DNA of 64,000 nucleotides. Source: an uncultured Sulfolobales archaeon (GTDB taxonomy: Archaea; Thermoproteota; Thermoprotei_A; Sulfolobales; NBVN01). A model generated the notes under the pieces. It had not been told where the DNA came from, made no database searches, and saw only the letters and a list, made by a program, of their open reading frames with translations. The DNA lies in contig CALIKV010000006.1 of NCBI GenBank assembly GCA_938017505.1, positions 1-64,000 of the forward strand, read 5' to 3'. How positions within the stretch are numbered: position 1 is the stretch's first letter; each line of letters opens with the position of its first letter. A program made the translations under genes and the position numbers. Below, piece by piece: positions 24,349 through 32,348 of this stretch.

Positions 24349-25803
24349 TTAACCTTCACTCAAGAGCTTCTCCCTGAAGTAGACAGTATACGTGAAGTAA
24401 CGCGGCATGAATTCACCGTCATAAGGCTCGAAGGGCGTTCTTATGTAAGATTCGCCCAGAGGTACTACCCTGTAGACACCTGCCTTAATTAATTCCCTGA
24501 TGTACTCTCTTCTCCTCCAGCCGTCCTTCACCCAGAGGGCGACTGTTTGAACTCCGTCTATTCCCGTGTATCCGGGGATCTTAGGTAGCTCTCTAATGAT
24601 CTTAACGCATTCCTTAATGTCAGGGACCGACACTATCTCCAGGAACCTCCTCCTTAAGTGAATATTGAGCGGGATAAGCTTTAAGCCGACGAAGGAGGAC
24701 TTCCCTTTACTAATCACTATCGTATATGGATTCTCATGATCCCTTGAGCGAATAACCTTTGCTCCATGAAGCTCTAGAGCCTTCCTAAGCGTGGTCAAAC
24801 CGAACATCCATCCCTCAGACACTTCAAGTTTATACAGAGCTCCATGGATGTCTAGGCGATTGCCAACCTCCTTAGCAAGACCCATCGCTCTCTCGTAGTC
24901 ACCTATCAAGAAGGATATTGTTGGTGAACTACATAACTGCTGATCATACATGAGGACCTCCCTAGCAAGAGCTTCAGAGAGCTCGTCGCTTACGGAATCG
25001 CCGTCCACCACGGCAACCCCAGTCAGCGGACCGTTAACATACAGCCTCGGTCTGTAGGGATTCTCCATTACAGCTCTATACACTCTTGTCCTGCCTGGCT
25101 CGCCGCCCCAATAATTAACGACGCCAATAGGCGCGCTCTTTAACAGATACTCCAGTACTTCACTGTCATGCGCTAAGTACGTAACTAGAAGAGCTCTCCC
25201 CACTACCGAACCATCCCCGCCAGCTTCTGCTAAGTCCTCAAGAGGCTTAAAGACCTCCCTAACGACTTTGTAGTTAGTTAGTGAAGGCCTTAGTATGGTT
25301 AAGTTGCCGGTTGCCAGGGACGTGACTGCAGCTATTAGGGGCGGTATTACGGAATTGCCTGAGGCTATTATTAATACGGGGCCTGCAGGAAAGTTAGAGA
25401 CGTATTCCCCCAGTTCTACCTCGACGAAGTCGTCAAGGCTTCTCCACCCACCCTGGAGGCCCGCGTTCATTAACGCTTCAATGTTCTCTTTCTTAAAAAC
25501 CTCAACGACAAATCGCAGGTCTTTCTCTATCATCGCTCTACCGTAGCCGGTGTTTCTCGTAAGCTCCATCTTCAAGCCTTCAAGCGAGCAACTCTCTAAT
25601 TTCTCTACCCATGCCTTACCTAGCTCCTCGAGAATCCTGACACGCCTTCTGAAACCTATGCTCCTTGATTCGTCCTGAATGACTTTAGCTTGACTTAAAT
25701 ATTCCTCGAACCACTTCATGCTCGGTGTTGAGTATCTCACAGCACCCTCAACTAGGTTGGTCGGTAGGCCTCTTATCCCGGGATGTAACGGTTCCAGACT
25801 CAT
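24349..25803 (-). CDS. LuxC-type acyl-CoA / acyl-protein reductase (ALDH superfamily)
   Basis: Reduces an acyl thioester to the aldehyde with NAD(P)H; in bioluminescent bacteria LuxC works on acyl groups handed over by LuxE. The N-terminal Rossmann half shows ELGEYVSNFPAGPVLIIASGN and LATGNLTILRPS. The catalytic domain has EVLMYDQQLCSSPT, with the nucleophilic Cys followed by SSP as in the family. The C-terminal end GVYRVVPLGES ... PFEPYDGE matches LuxC closures. ATG at 25803 is preceded by GGAGGG; ATG at 25821 is the longer form. A LuxE-type partner is encoded 27 kb away at 52.2 kb. Confidence 0.85.
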   Translation of the reverse strand: MSLEPLHPGIRGLPTNLVEGAVRYSTPSMKWFEEYLSQAKVIQDESRSIGFRRRVRILEELGKAWVEKLESCSLEGLKMELTRNTGYGRAMIEKDLRFVVEVFKKENIEALMNAGLQGGWRSLDDFVEVELGEYVSNFPAGPVLIIASGNSVIPPLIAAVTSLATGNLTILRPSLTNYKVVREVFKPLEDLAEAGGDGSVVGRALLVTYLAHDSEVLEYLLKSAPIGVVNYWGGEPGRTRVYRAVMENPYRPRLYVNGPLTGVAVVDGDSVSDELSEALAREVLMYDQQLCSSPTISFLIGDYERAMGLAKEVGNRLDIHGALYKLEVSEGWMFGLTTLRKALELHGAKVIRSRDHENPYTIVISKGKSSFVGLKLIPLNIHLRRRFLEIVSVPDIKECVKIIRELPKIPGYTGIDGVQTVALWVKDGWRRREYIRELIKAGVYRVVPLGESYIRTPFEPYDGEFMPRYFTYTVYFREKLLSEG

Positions 25804-25855
25804 TGTAACGCTTCCCTCCATTGCTTAGGTTTCTCCAATGCCCTGTCACAACGTT

Positions 25856-25885
25856 CACCGTTATCGGAGGGCTCAATAACCGGTG
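25856..25885. promoter_or_regulatory. Inverted repeat in the leader of the LuxC-type gene
   Basis: The arms CACCGTTAT (25856-25864) and ATAACCGGTG (25876-25885) pair over 9 bp with one bulged C. It sits about 55-80 bases before the chosen start, either an operator or a leader hairpin. A minus-strand TTTTAAT box is near 25912. Confidence 0.35.
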
Positions 25886-26091
25886 ACTTGCTGTCCAGAG
25901 CTTGACACCGATTAAAACCTAGAGTGTAGTTTTTATGGTTTAGTAAAAATCTAAAACAGCTTCAAACAATTGTTGTTCGTACAATGGCCTTAATAAACAC
26001 GTAGTTATGGTGTTGACGAACGTAAATATGGAAAGCTGTTTCGTTACATATCTATATTTTTGTCTGTGTCCTGATCAACTTTGATGGATAT
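25886..26091. other. A+T-rich gene-free stretch before the decayed gene
   Basis: Nothing coding was recognised. Composition becomes noticeably A+T-rich from about 25.92 kb (for example AGTTTTTATGGTTTAGTAAA), which could mark the edge of an acquired segment. No flanking direct repeat or terminal inverted repeat was found. Confidence 0.3.
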
Positions 26092-26853
26092 TTGACTGCG
26101 TGGAGGCTGCCCTTATGGATTGGAGCATGTACAGCAATTTTTAGTGAGGAGGTGGTGAAATTGTCCTTTTCTCTGTTCTGGAGGGTTAGGATAGAGAAGT
26201 TGGTGGTAGGAAGGACAGACCAGTGTGTGAAAGCGCGTTTCACTGTTGACGTTGAGACTAAGGAGCTTAGCGATGGAAATGACCACAGGCGATGTTCGCG
26301 AGTCCAAAAGCATTGCTGGCATTAATCGATGATGCCTTTAAGCATGAGAGAATTAGCGAAGCACTCATACATGAAGCGTTTGACTTAGCCAAGATCTATA
26401 GGCTTCCAGGAGAATTGGTGTGAAAACATATCAAGCCTAGGCGTGACACTAGAACCAATAGAGGTCCTCGGAAGGAAAGGACGTAGAACAGTCAGGCTTA
26501 TCAGAAGGCTAGGCGAGGAAGGTGGACTACGGTATGAGGTAGACTGCCGAAACAGCATTATCAACCTTCATAACGCCAGTACGGAGAACCTATATGACTA
26601 AAACACGAACAATAGCATAAAGAGGGAACTAGTGACTAAAGCATACGCATACGACATGCTAATAAACCTAAAGGCAATATCTAAAAGAGACCATATAATC
26701 GGAGAAGAGCTGTGGCAAACTAATTTGGAGAAAGTCCATAATCAGAAGACCTGTTAAATAAAACTTACATCTTCTGCTCTGAGGAATGCGCGAAGAAGAG
26801 GTTTCAGGGTTGGCTACGTCGACAAACACTAAATAATTCCATATTCTACAAAA
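26092..26853 (+). pseudogene. Decayed gene with TRASH-like metal-binding C-terminus, multiple frameshifts
   Basis: Protein-like segments follow one another in order but in different frames. First is RVRIEKLVVGRTDQCVKARF (frame of 26155). Next is FASPKALLALIDDAFKHERI (from 26292), then NISSLGVTLEPIEVLGRKGR (to about 26600). After that, GEELWQTNLEKVHNQKT (frame of GTG 26632) leads into YIFCSEECAKKRFQGWLRR (frame of 26763). Joined, they give one basic protein of about 200 residues ending in a FCSEECAKKRF zinc-finger like the TRASH/YHS group. At least three frameshifts and two in-frame stops interrupt it, so it is almost certainly inactive. The original role is unknown; a metal sensor or handler is plausible. 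Confidence 0.5.
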
Positions 26854-26916
26854 ATCCATAAATGAAAATTGAGCGTTTTAGAGAAAATAGTGTTTAGTAA
26901 CTTAGCGAGAAGATAC

Positions 26917-26928
26917 GTTTATATAACT
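26917..26928 (+). promoter_or_regulatory. Probable TATA box for the sulfur-transfer operon
   Basis: GTTTATATAACT lies about 30-40 bases before ATG 26957, and GGTGATGTG precedes the start. It is the only clear promoter before the four-gene operon. Confidence 0.5.
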
Positions 26929-26956
26929 CTGTTATAAAATTATACTTGGTGATGTG

Positions 26957-27367
26957 ATGTCAAAAATATCTATAATAGTGGCCTCAGAAAAACTGGATAA
27001 GCTACTTCCAGCGGCGACGCTGGCTACGACAGCGGCCGTCATGGGTTGGGAGTCAGAGATGTTCTTTACATTTTGGGGGCTCTTAGCCCTAAAAAGGGAT
27101 TATGAGCCAAAGGAAGTTAGCTCGGATTATAAAGTTTATGAAGACTATTTAAGAAGGGCTGTTAGCTCTGGAGCTATGCCGAGCTGGCTAGAAATATTAG
27201 AGCAGGGAAAGAAGACTGGAAGGTTGAAGGTTTATGCTTGCTCTGCAACGATGAGTTTTCTCGGTGTGAAGACTGAAGACTTGGTAGAATACGTTGATGG
27301 GGTTGTTGGCGCTGCATCCTTTTTAAGTAAAGCGAAGGATTCAGATATTAATCTATTCATATCCTAG
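26957..27367 (+). CDS. DsrE/DsrF/DrsH-like family protein (putative sulfurtransferase)
   Basis: Small protein of the DsrE-like (COG2210, peroxiredoxin-like) group, members of which carry persulfide on a conserved Cys. Seen: an N-terminal KISIIVASEKLDKLLPA, MGWESEMFFTFWGLLAL typical of DsrE3-type proteins, and the single central Cys in LKVYACSATMSFLGV (about residue 95), followed by EDLVEYVDGVVGAASF. No membrane helix is strong enough to call. First gene of a four-gene operon with TusA-, IscS- and IscU-like proteins, so it probably accepts sulfur from TusA or donates to it. Codon use is A/T-rich unlike flanking genes. Confidence 0.82.
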   Translation: MSKISIIVASEKLDKLLPAATLATTAAVMGWESEMFFTFWGLLALKRDYEPKEVSSDYKVYEDYLRRAVSSGAMPSWLEILEQGKKTGRLKVYACSATMSFLGVKTEDLVEYVDGVVGAASFLSKAKDSDINLFIS

Positions 27368-27383
27368 TACAGGTGGTAGCTTT

Positions 27384-27614
27384 ATGAAAGTCGATATAGT
27401 TGTGGATGCGCGATATAAGTCTTGTCCAGGTCCACTTTTAGCATTAGCTGAAGCAGTTATGAAGGCCAGTCCAGGTCAGATAATTATGCTCCTGGCAACT
27501 GATCCAGGCGCTCCTCGGGATATTAGGGAGTGGGCTTTAAATGTAGGTCATAAGGTTCTGAATATTGAAAAGGCGGATGAAACATACCAAATATATTTGG
27601 AGGTTTCAAGTTGA
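27384..27614 (+). CDS. TusA/SirA-family sulfur carrier
   Basis: 76-residue sulfur-relay protein. The conserved N-terminal motif VDARYKSCPGPLLALAEA contains the persulfide Cys in CPGP (CPxP), followed by the family segment ASPGQIIMLLATDPGAPRDI. It starts 16 bases after the DsrE-like gene, with AGGTGG upstream, and overlaps the IscS-like gene by four bases. This makes tight translational coupling of carrier and cysteine desulfurase likely. In bacteria TusA accepts sulfur directly from IscS, which fits the arrangement. Confidence 0.9.
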   Translation: MKVDIVVDARYKSCPGPLLALAEAVMKASPGQIIMLLATDPGAPRDIREWALNVGHKVLNIEKADETYQIYLEVSS

Positions 27615-28852
27615 CCTATAGTGACCTATCAAAGCCGATAGATGAGTTAATCAAGTCGCATGGTCTACCAGAGAGAGAAGTTTATTTAGATCACGAGAAC
27701 TCCGGCTTAATAATCCCGGAAGCCCTAAGAGCTATAGATGACGCCTATAGGTTAAGTGGTAAAGGACATCCATCTATAACTCATTTGATGGGCTGGATAA
27801 GCTATCAGGCTCTTTATGAAGCCACTGTAAATATCGCTTTGGCGATCAATTGTAGCCCAGAAGAAATAGTTTACACCCATAGTGGGACTGAAGCGAATAA
27901 CTTAGCCATAATGGGCTCGTCCGAGCTCTCATCAAAGAGAAAGAAGATTATAGTGTCAAGTATAGAGCATTTAAGTGTGATTTTTCCGGCTGAGAGACTT
28001 GAAAAACACGGGTTCAAGGTTATAAAGGTACCTGTTGATGGAGAGGGCTTCGTAAACTTGGATTTCTTATCCGAGCATGTTGACAAGGAGACCTTAATAG
28101 TAAGCGTGGCAGCTGTAAACCATGAGATAGGCACTATACAAGACATAAAAGCCATAAGGGACATTGTCAGAGATAAAGACGAAGGAATTCTGATTCACAC
28201 AGATGCCTGCGATGCCCTTGGAAGAATTCCGCTGGACATGAAGAAACTTGACGTTGATTTGGCATCCTTTAGCAGTCATAAAGTGTATGGACCTAAAGGC
28301 GCAGGTGCACTATATGTTAGAGAGGGAATTAAACTTGAACCAATCGTCCATGGACAACTTAGCACACAAAAGCTCTGGCCGGGCATTGAGAACATACCCA
28401 GCATAATCGGCTTCTCCAAGGCTGTTGAGATCATGCACAGAAATTTTAAAGAGAACGTGTTAAAGATGACTGGTCTTAGAGAACGCTTGATTAATGGCAT
28501 TTTAAACAGTATTGATCATACTTTATTAAACGGTCCTTTTGGCCATAAACGCGCTCCGGACAACGTGAATGTTAGCTTCCTTTATTGCGAGGGAGAGGCT
28601 TTAACAGTTGAGTTAAGTACGAAAGGCATTTACGTCTCTAGTGGAAGCGCCTGCACAAGTCGCGTCTTAGAGCCTAGCCATGTGCTCTTAGCTATTGGGC
28701 GAAAATATGAGGAGGCGCATGGAAGTTTGCTGATGAAGGTCTCACCGTTTCATACAACATTAGACGTAGAGTATGTTTTAGACGCTTTGCCTGGCGCTGT
28801 TAGAAGAATTAGATCGTTAAGTCCGATTAAACCCCCGAGGAAGGTGATATAA
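27611..28852 (+). CDS. Cysteine desulfurase (NifS/IscS family)
   Basis: PLP enzyme that takes sulfur from cysteine and forms a persulfide for Fe-S assembly or sulfur relay. VYTHSGTEANNLAI (PLP phosphate), SSIEHLSV (His stacking on PLP), IHTDACDALGRIPLD (Asp) and SFSSHKVYGPKGAGALYV (Lys Schiff base) are all present. The active-site loop is SSGSACTSRVLEPSHVL with the catalytic Cys, in the long loop of group I IscS-type enzymes. The usual N-terminal YLDNAATT is replaced by VYLDHENSGL. Start TTG, overlapping tusA. Two bases separate it from the IscU-like gene. Confidence 0.92.
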   Translation: MTYSDLSKPIDELIKSHGLPEREVYLDHENSGLIIPEALRAIDDAYRLSGKGHPSITHLMGWISYQALYEATVNIALAINCSPEEIVYTHSGTEANNLAIMGSSELSSKRKKIIVSSIEHLSVIFPAERLEKHGFKVIKVPVDGEGFVNLDFLSEHVDKETLIVSVAAVNHEIGTIQDIKAIRDIVRDKDEGILIHTDACDALGRIPLDMKKLDVDLASFSSHKVYGPKGAGALYVREGIKLEPIVHGQLSTQKLWPGIENIPSIIGFSKAVEIMHRNFKENVLKMTGLRERLINGILNSIDHTLLNGPFGHKRAPDNVNVSFLYCEGEALTVELSTKGIYVSSGSACTSRVLEPSHVLLAIGRKYEEAHGSLLMKVSPFHTTLDVEYVLDALPGAVRRIRSLSPIKPPRKVI

Positions 28853-28854
28853 AT

Positions 28855-29355
28855 TTGTCGAGCCGAGTTCCTCTAACATACGGAAAGAAGGTTCTTGAGC
28901 TATTTAGAAATCCGAAGAACCTTGGCAGAATGGAGGATGCTAACGCCGAAGCGCTTGCTGGCAGCCTAGCATGCGGAGACATGATAGCAATATACTTGAA
29001 AATTAATGAATTGACTGAAAAAATTGTTGATGCGAAGTTTGAAAGTTATGGCTGCGCTGCAAATATAGCCGCGGCAAGCATACTAACTGAAATGATCAAG
29101 GGGAAAAACCTGCAAGATGCTTGGAAGATTTCATGGAGAGACGTGTCCAATGAGCTTGGCGGACTACCACCAGTTAAATATCATTGTGGCGTGCTTGCAG
29201 TCGGATCGCTTAGGAGAGCTATAAGAGCCTACTACGCAAATAGATCTAAGCCAGATTGGCTTCCTGAGGAGTTCACACAAGAAGAAAAACATGCTCTGGA
29301 GGAAGAAAAGCTAATGGAGACCCTTGCCAAAAGAGCACAAAGAACGGCGCTTTAA
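28855..29355 (+). CDS. IscU/NifU-N-type Fe-S cluster scaffold
   Basis: Scaffold on which [2Fe-2S] clusters are built with the cysteine desulfurase next door. The three cluster Cys are in SLACGDMIAIYLKI (with the conserved Asp), SYGCAANIAAAS and VKYHCGVLA. ELGGLPPVKYHC carries the LPPVK motif that binds HscA in bacteria, although no HscA/HscB gene is nearby. About 35 extra acidic, helical residues follow the family domain (SKPDWLPEEFTQEEKHALEEE). TTG start two bases after the IscS-like stop. ISC-type systems are unusual in archaea, which mostly use SUF. Confidence 0.88.
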   Translation: MSSRVPLTYGKKVLELFRNPKNLGRMEDANAEALAGSLACGDMIAIYLKINELTEKIVDAKFESYGCAANIAAASILTEMIKGKNLQDAWKISWRDVSNELGGLPPVKYHCGVLAVGSLRRAIRAYYANRSKPDWLPEEFTQEEKHALEEEKLMETLAKRAQRTAL

Positions 29356-29375
29356 CGAGCTGAAACATCGATCAG

Positions 29376-29516
29376 TTAGCAACCATGTTTGCATAGTTCA
29401 TGTCTTTCACAAACCTTCATAAGCTTTAGCATCTCAAGTGTGGTCAATGAAAATGTGTCTTTGAATCTAGAAGTTTTCATCGTCTTAACTGGCCATAGAG
29501 TGGAACTTTTCAACAT
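29376..29516 (-). CDS. Possible 46-residue Cys-rich small protein or gene remnant
   Basis: ATG at 29516 opens a 46-codon frame ending CERHELCKHGC. The Lys/Met/Leu-rich helix before it looks protein-like, but I know no family and see no clear ribosome site. The 301-base gap containing it is strongly A+T-rich and otherwise empty. It could be the tail of a gene lost with the acquired segment, or chance. Confidence 0.22.
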   Translation of the reverse strand: MLKSSTLWPVKTMKTSRFKDTFSLTTLEMLKLMKVCERHELCKHGC

Positions 29517-29656
29517 TTAAGAAAACAGGAAAGGACTTTTTCAATCTTACTTTCTAACTCATGTCCTTCTCCAAATAGTATTTTCGCAAAAGAATTGAAT
29601 GCTCTATCTTAAATTTTCCTCCCGCTACAGAATTAATTTGAGAATAAAGAGTGGTT

Positions 29657-30586
29657 CTATTCTGTAGGAAATCTCACGTTCAAGGTTATCCTATACGTAT
29701 CAGGTGCTCCTACGAAGCTCACCAAGAAGTCTAGATCGATGTTCTTCCCTTTGAACTCTTCTCTGAAGTGCTCGAGGATTTGAACCGGCGCTGTTATTTT
29801 CCTTGACTCTCCAGGCATGACAATCTCCTTAGGAGTGGACACCCACCCTACTACAGTCCCGGTTCCCGAACGCTCTATGCCGACGCTCTGTAGGATCAGC
29901 GGCACATCCCCGACGTTGGTAATAGTTAGACTCAGATTCTCGTCCCAGGAGGTCCACACGGTCGGGGTTATAGATGTGTTGAAGGCCATCCTAAAGACGA
30001 AGCTCTTATCGAAAAGTACTGATTTGTTTTCATACGGTCCCTGCAACCAAATTACAATCCTATATGTTCCATCTAGGAAGGACTTCTCCCACCAAGCCTC
30101 AACGTCGAGCACGTAAGCATCAAAGATTTCACTTCCTGAAAGATACCGTAAACTCGTTACAATGTTCGTGTAATCAGGAGGCTTGAAGATGTATGCATGC
30201 TCCCCGTTAGGGAGCGTCACGTTAATTCTACCGAACCACCAACTGTAAATTCCATTGATCTCGATTTTATCCCGTAGATCAACCTCACCTGAGATCTTAA
30301 ACCTCCAGTAGATCTCCCCGTCCACGTGTACAAAACCTTCCGACGTAACGTCAGTTATCCTGGGCTGGATGTAGCTGGTTGAGGTGGTTGGCGTTGTAGG
30401 AGGTATTGAGGTGTTCGGGGCTGTAGTAGGCTTGGTGGTGGGGGTCGGGGTAGACAGAGTAGCTGAGGTGATGGACGTTTGCGTCGTCGTAATAGTAGGT
30501 GTTGTTAGGTAGTAGGCGATCCCAGCTACTACGCCTAGAATGATTAGAAACACTACAACTAACAGCGTCCTTTCCAACTTTAGCAC
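29657..30586 (-). CDS. Secreted or membrane-anchored protein with Thr/Pro-rich stalk
   Basis: Function unknown. Residues 5-27 form one membrane helix (LLVVVFLIILGVVAGIAYYL). Residues about 28-72 are a Thr/Ser/Pro stalk (TTTQTSITSATLSTPTPTT and similar), typical of O-glycosylated archaeal surface proteins. The remaining 235 residues are a beta-rich extracellular domain with several N-glycosylation sequons (NTS, NES-like, NLS). There are no Cys residues and no recognised catalytic motif. Its promoter region contains a palindrome over the predicted transcript start, so expression is probably controlled. Confidence 0.7.
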   Translation of the reverse strand: MLKLERTLLVVVFLIILGVVAGIAYYLTTPTITTTQTSITSATLSTPTPTTKPTTAPNTSIPPTTPTTSTSYIQPRITDVTSEGFVHVDGEIYWRFKISGEVDLRDKIEINGIYSWWFGRINVTLPNGEHAYIFKPPDYTNIVTSLRYLSGSEIFDAYVLDVEAWWEKSFLDGTYRIVIWLQGPYENKSVLFDKSFVFRMAFNTSITPTVWTSWDENLSLTITNVGDVPLILQSVGIERSGTGTVVGWVSTPKEIVMPGESRKITAPVQILEHFREEFKGKNIDLDFLVSFVGAPDTYRITLNVRFPTE

Positions 30587-30593
30587 CTACACT

Positions 30594-30623
30594 CGTTATT
30601 CAAATAACGTAATTTAAATATAA
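30594..30623 (-). promoter_or_regulatory. TATA box with palindromic operator candidate
   Basis: Minus-strand TTATATTTAAATT (30611-30623) predicts a transcript start near 30591. Directly between it and the start codon, CGTTATT (30594-30600) and AATAACG (30603-30609) form a palindrome with a 2-base centre, covering the initiation site. A repressor bound here would block initiation. Confidence 0.45.
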
Positions 30624-30678
30624 GATTATAAATGTACGTGCGTAAAAACAACTCGTTAAACCATGTCTGAGAGAAAAT

Positions 30679-30795
30679 ATGACTTCAGTGTTAGTTAATT
30701 GTAGGGATGACTTATGTGAGGAGGCTGTTATAAGTGACGTCTTCGAGATGCCGAAAGATGGGAAGATGCTGTACGTTGGCAGGGAATTCCTGTAG
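30679..30795 (+). CDS. Possible 38-residue small protein
   Basis: ATG 30679 to TAG 30795 encodes an acidic 38-residue peptide with two Cys (VNCRDDLCEEAVI) and the end GKMLYVGREFL. No homologue comes to mind and no strong ribosome site precedes it. It occupies the middle of a 324-base gap between divergent genes, in which nothing else was recognised. Could be a remnant. Confidence 0.22.
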   Translation: MTSVLVNCRDDLCEEAVISDVFEMPKDGKMLYVGREFL

Positions 30796-30919
30796 GAAAG
30801 GACACGGGCGGTGTGAAGTTCCGATTTACATGTTCACGTCGTGATGATCAGGGGCTTTCAGTCTTCAGCTCGTTCAAGTGTTTTTAAGATACCGCGTAGG
30901 ATTTAGTTAGGTGGTTATT

Positions 30920-32278
30920 GTGGACTGGAGTCTCGTAGATAGTTTTGTCCTTGATAAGATGAGTGAGTATAGGATGCCAGGCCTCAGTCTGGCCGTCGTT
31001 AAGGGTGGTGAGGTGATTTACTCTAGGGGTTACGGCTACAGGAATATTGAATTTATGATCCCAGCAACCCCTGGGACTGTTTACGGCATTGGCTCTATCA
31101 CTAAGTCCTTCACAGCCCTTGCGATTATGATGCTTCACGAGGGCGGTTTCCTAGATATCCACGATCCCATCGCTAAGTACGGGGTGGATCTCAGGGTTTT
31201 AGGCGAGCCTATCACCATACACCACCTGCTGACTCACTCTAGCGGCATCCCAGCCCTAGCATATGCGGAGGCGTTCATGAGGAGCTTCTTCAACTCGGAA
31301 TCAAAGTGGCTTCCAACATCTTACCCGGAGGACGTGATAGCGTTCATGAGGGGATATGAGGAGTGGGTTGACGTGAAGCCCGGCATTAAGTTCTATTACC
31401 TCAACGAGGGTTACGTTGTGCTGGGCAAGGTCGTGGAGAAGGTCTCCGGCATGAAGTATGAGGAGTACGTCAGGGAGAGAATACTTAACCCGCTAGGTAT
31501 GATTAGAACCTACTTCAGCAGGGAGGAGGTGAAGAAGGATGAGGACGTGGCCACGGGCTACATAATTGACCGCGAGGGGAAGCACGTGCCTAAGGAGTTC
31601 CCGTATGGTGTAACCGCCGACGGCGGTCTTCTGAGCAACCCTCTAGACATGGTCAAGTACATTAATATGTACTTGAGGTGGGGGAGGTGTGGCGACGTCG
31701 AGCTCATCACTAAGAAGAGTGTGGAGGTTATGGAGGCCCCCCACATAAGGCTACCCTATGAGTCCGTCATGGCCGATCACTACGGCTACGGCCTGATGGT
31801 GAAGCAGGACTTCCACGGTAGGAGGCTTGTCGGTCATGGAGGCTCTGTAGGGAACTACACAGCTTACATAGGCTATGTCAGGGGTGACGAGATCGGCGTA
31901 GCTATTGCGGCTAACGCCTCAGGCTATCCCCTATCACTGCTTGGGCAATACATACTGACCTACGTGCTGGGGTTAGATCCGGAGGGGTTGAACTTCAGGA
32001 AGGTTGAGAAGGTGCTCTCAAAACTCACAGGCACTTACGAGACGTTCAAAGGCACTATGAGACTAGTTGTGAAGGGGAAGCAGCCAGCTCTACTCGTGGA
32101 GCAGAGAGACAAATACGTGGAGGAGATAACACCGCTGACTCCACAGATAATAGATGAGGATTACGCTCTCTTCTACGCGCATGAATTGAGTGGGAGGGTG
32201 CCGGTGGAGTTCAGGATTAAGGAGGGCAGGGTGGAGATGACATACGATAGATATAAGCTGTTCAAGGTAGGGCCGTGA
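30920..32278 (+). CDS. Beta-lactamase/serine hydrolase family protein (class C / DD-peptidase fold)
   Basis: Serine hydrolase of the penicillin-binding-protein fold; archaeal members are probably esterases or D-aminopeptidase-like peptidases. The nucleophile is in GSITKSFTALAIMM (SxxK), the second motif is YYLNEGYVVLG (YxN), and the third is VGHGGSVGNYTAY (HGG, replacing KTG). A C-terminal 100-residue beta domain follows (lipocalin-like DUF3471-type region). No signal peptide is seen, so it is likely cytoplasmic. GTG 30920 is chosen because GGTGG at 30909-30913 then acts as ribosome site. The substrate is unknown. Confidence 0.85.
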   Translation: MDWSLVDSFVLDKMSEYRMPGLSLAVVKGGEVIYSRGYGYRNIEFMIPATPGTVYGIGSITKSFTALAIMMLHEGGFLDIHDPIAKYGVDLRVLGEPITIHHLLTHSSGIPALAYAEAFMRSFFNSESKWLPTSYPEDVIAFMRGYEEWVDVKPGIKFYYLNEGYVVLGKVVEKVSGMKYEEYVRERILNPLGMIRTYFSREEVKKDEDVATGYIIDREGKHVPKEFPYGVTADGGLLSNPLDMVKYINMYLRWGRCGDVELITKKSVEVMEAPHIRLPYESVMADHYGYGLMVKQDFHGRRLVGHGGSVGNYTAYIGYVRGDEIGVAIAANASGYPLSLLGQYILTYVLGLDPEGLNFRKVEKVLSKLTGTYETFKGTMRLVVKGKQPALLVEQRDKYVEEITPLTPQIIDEDYALFYAHELSGRVPVEFRIKEGRVEMTYDRYKLFKVGP

Positions 32279-32348
32279 TCAGTTGCCGTTAGGAATGATG
32301 GACATTCTCTAAAGGCGTGTGATGAGGCCGACCCAAGAGGTAACCTGT

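Noticed and set aside
24349-25821. Ordinary aldehyde dehydrogenase for the gene called LuxC-type
   Set aside because: The N-terminal region (NFPAGPVLIIASGN) and the QQLCSSP active site fit acyl-CoA reductase/LuxC rather than the GQxC site of aldehyde dehydrogenases.
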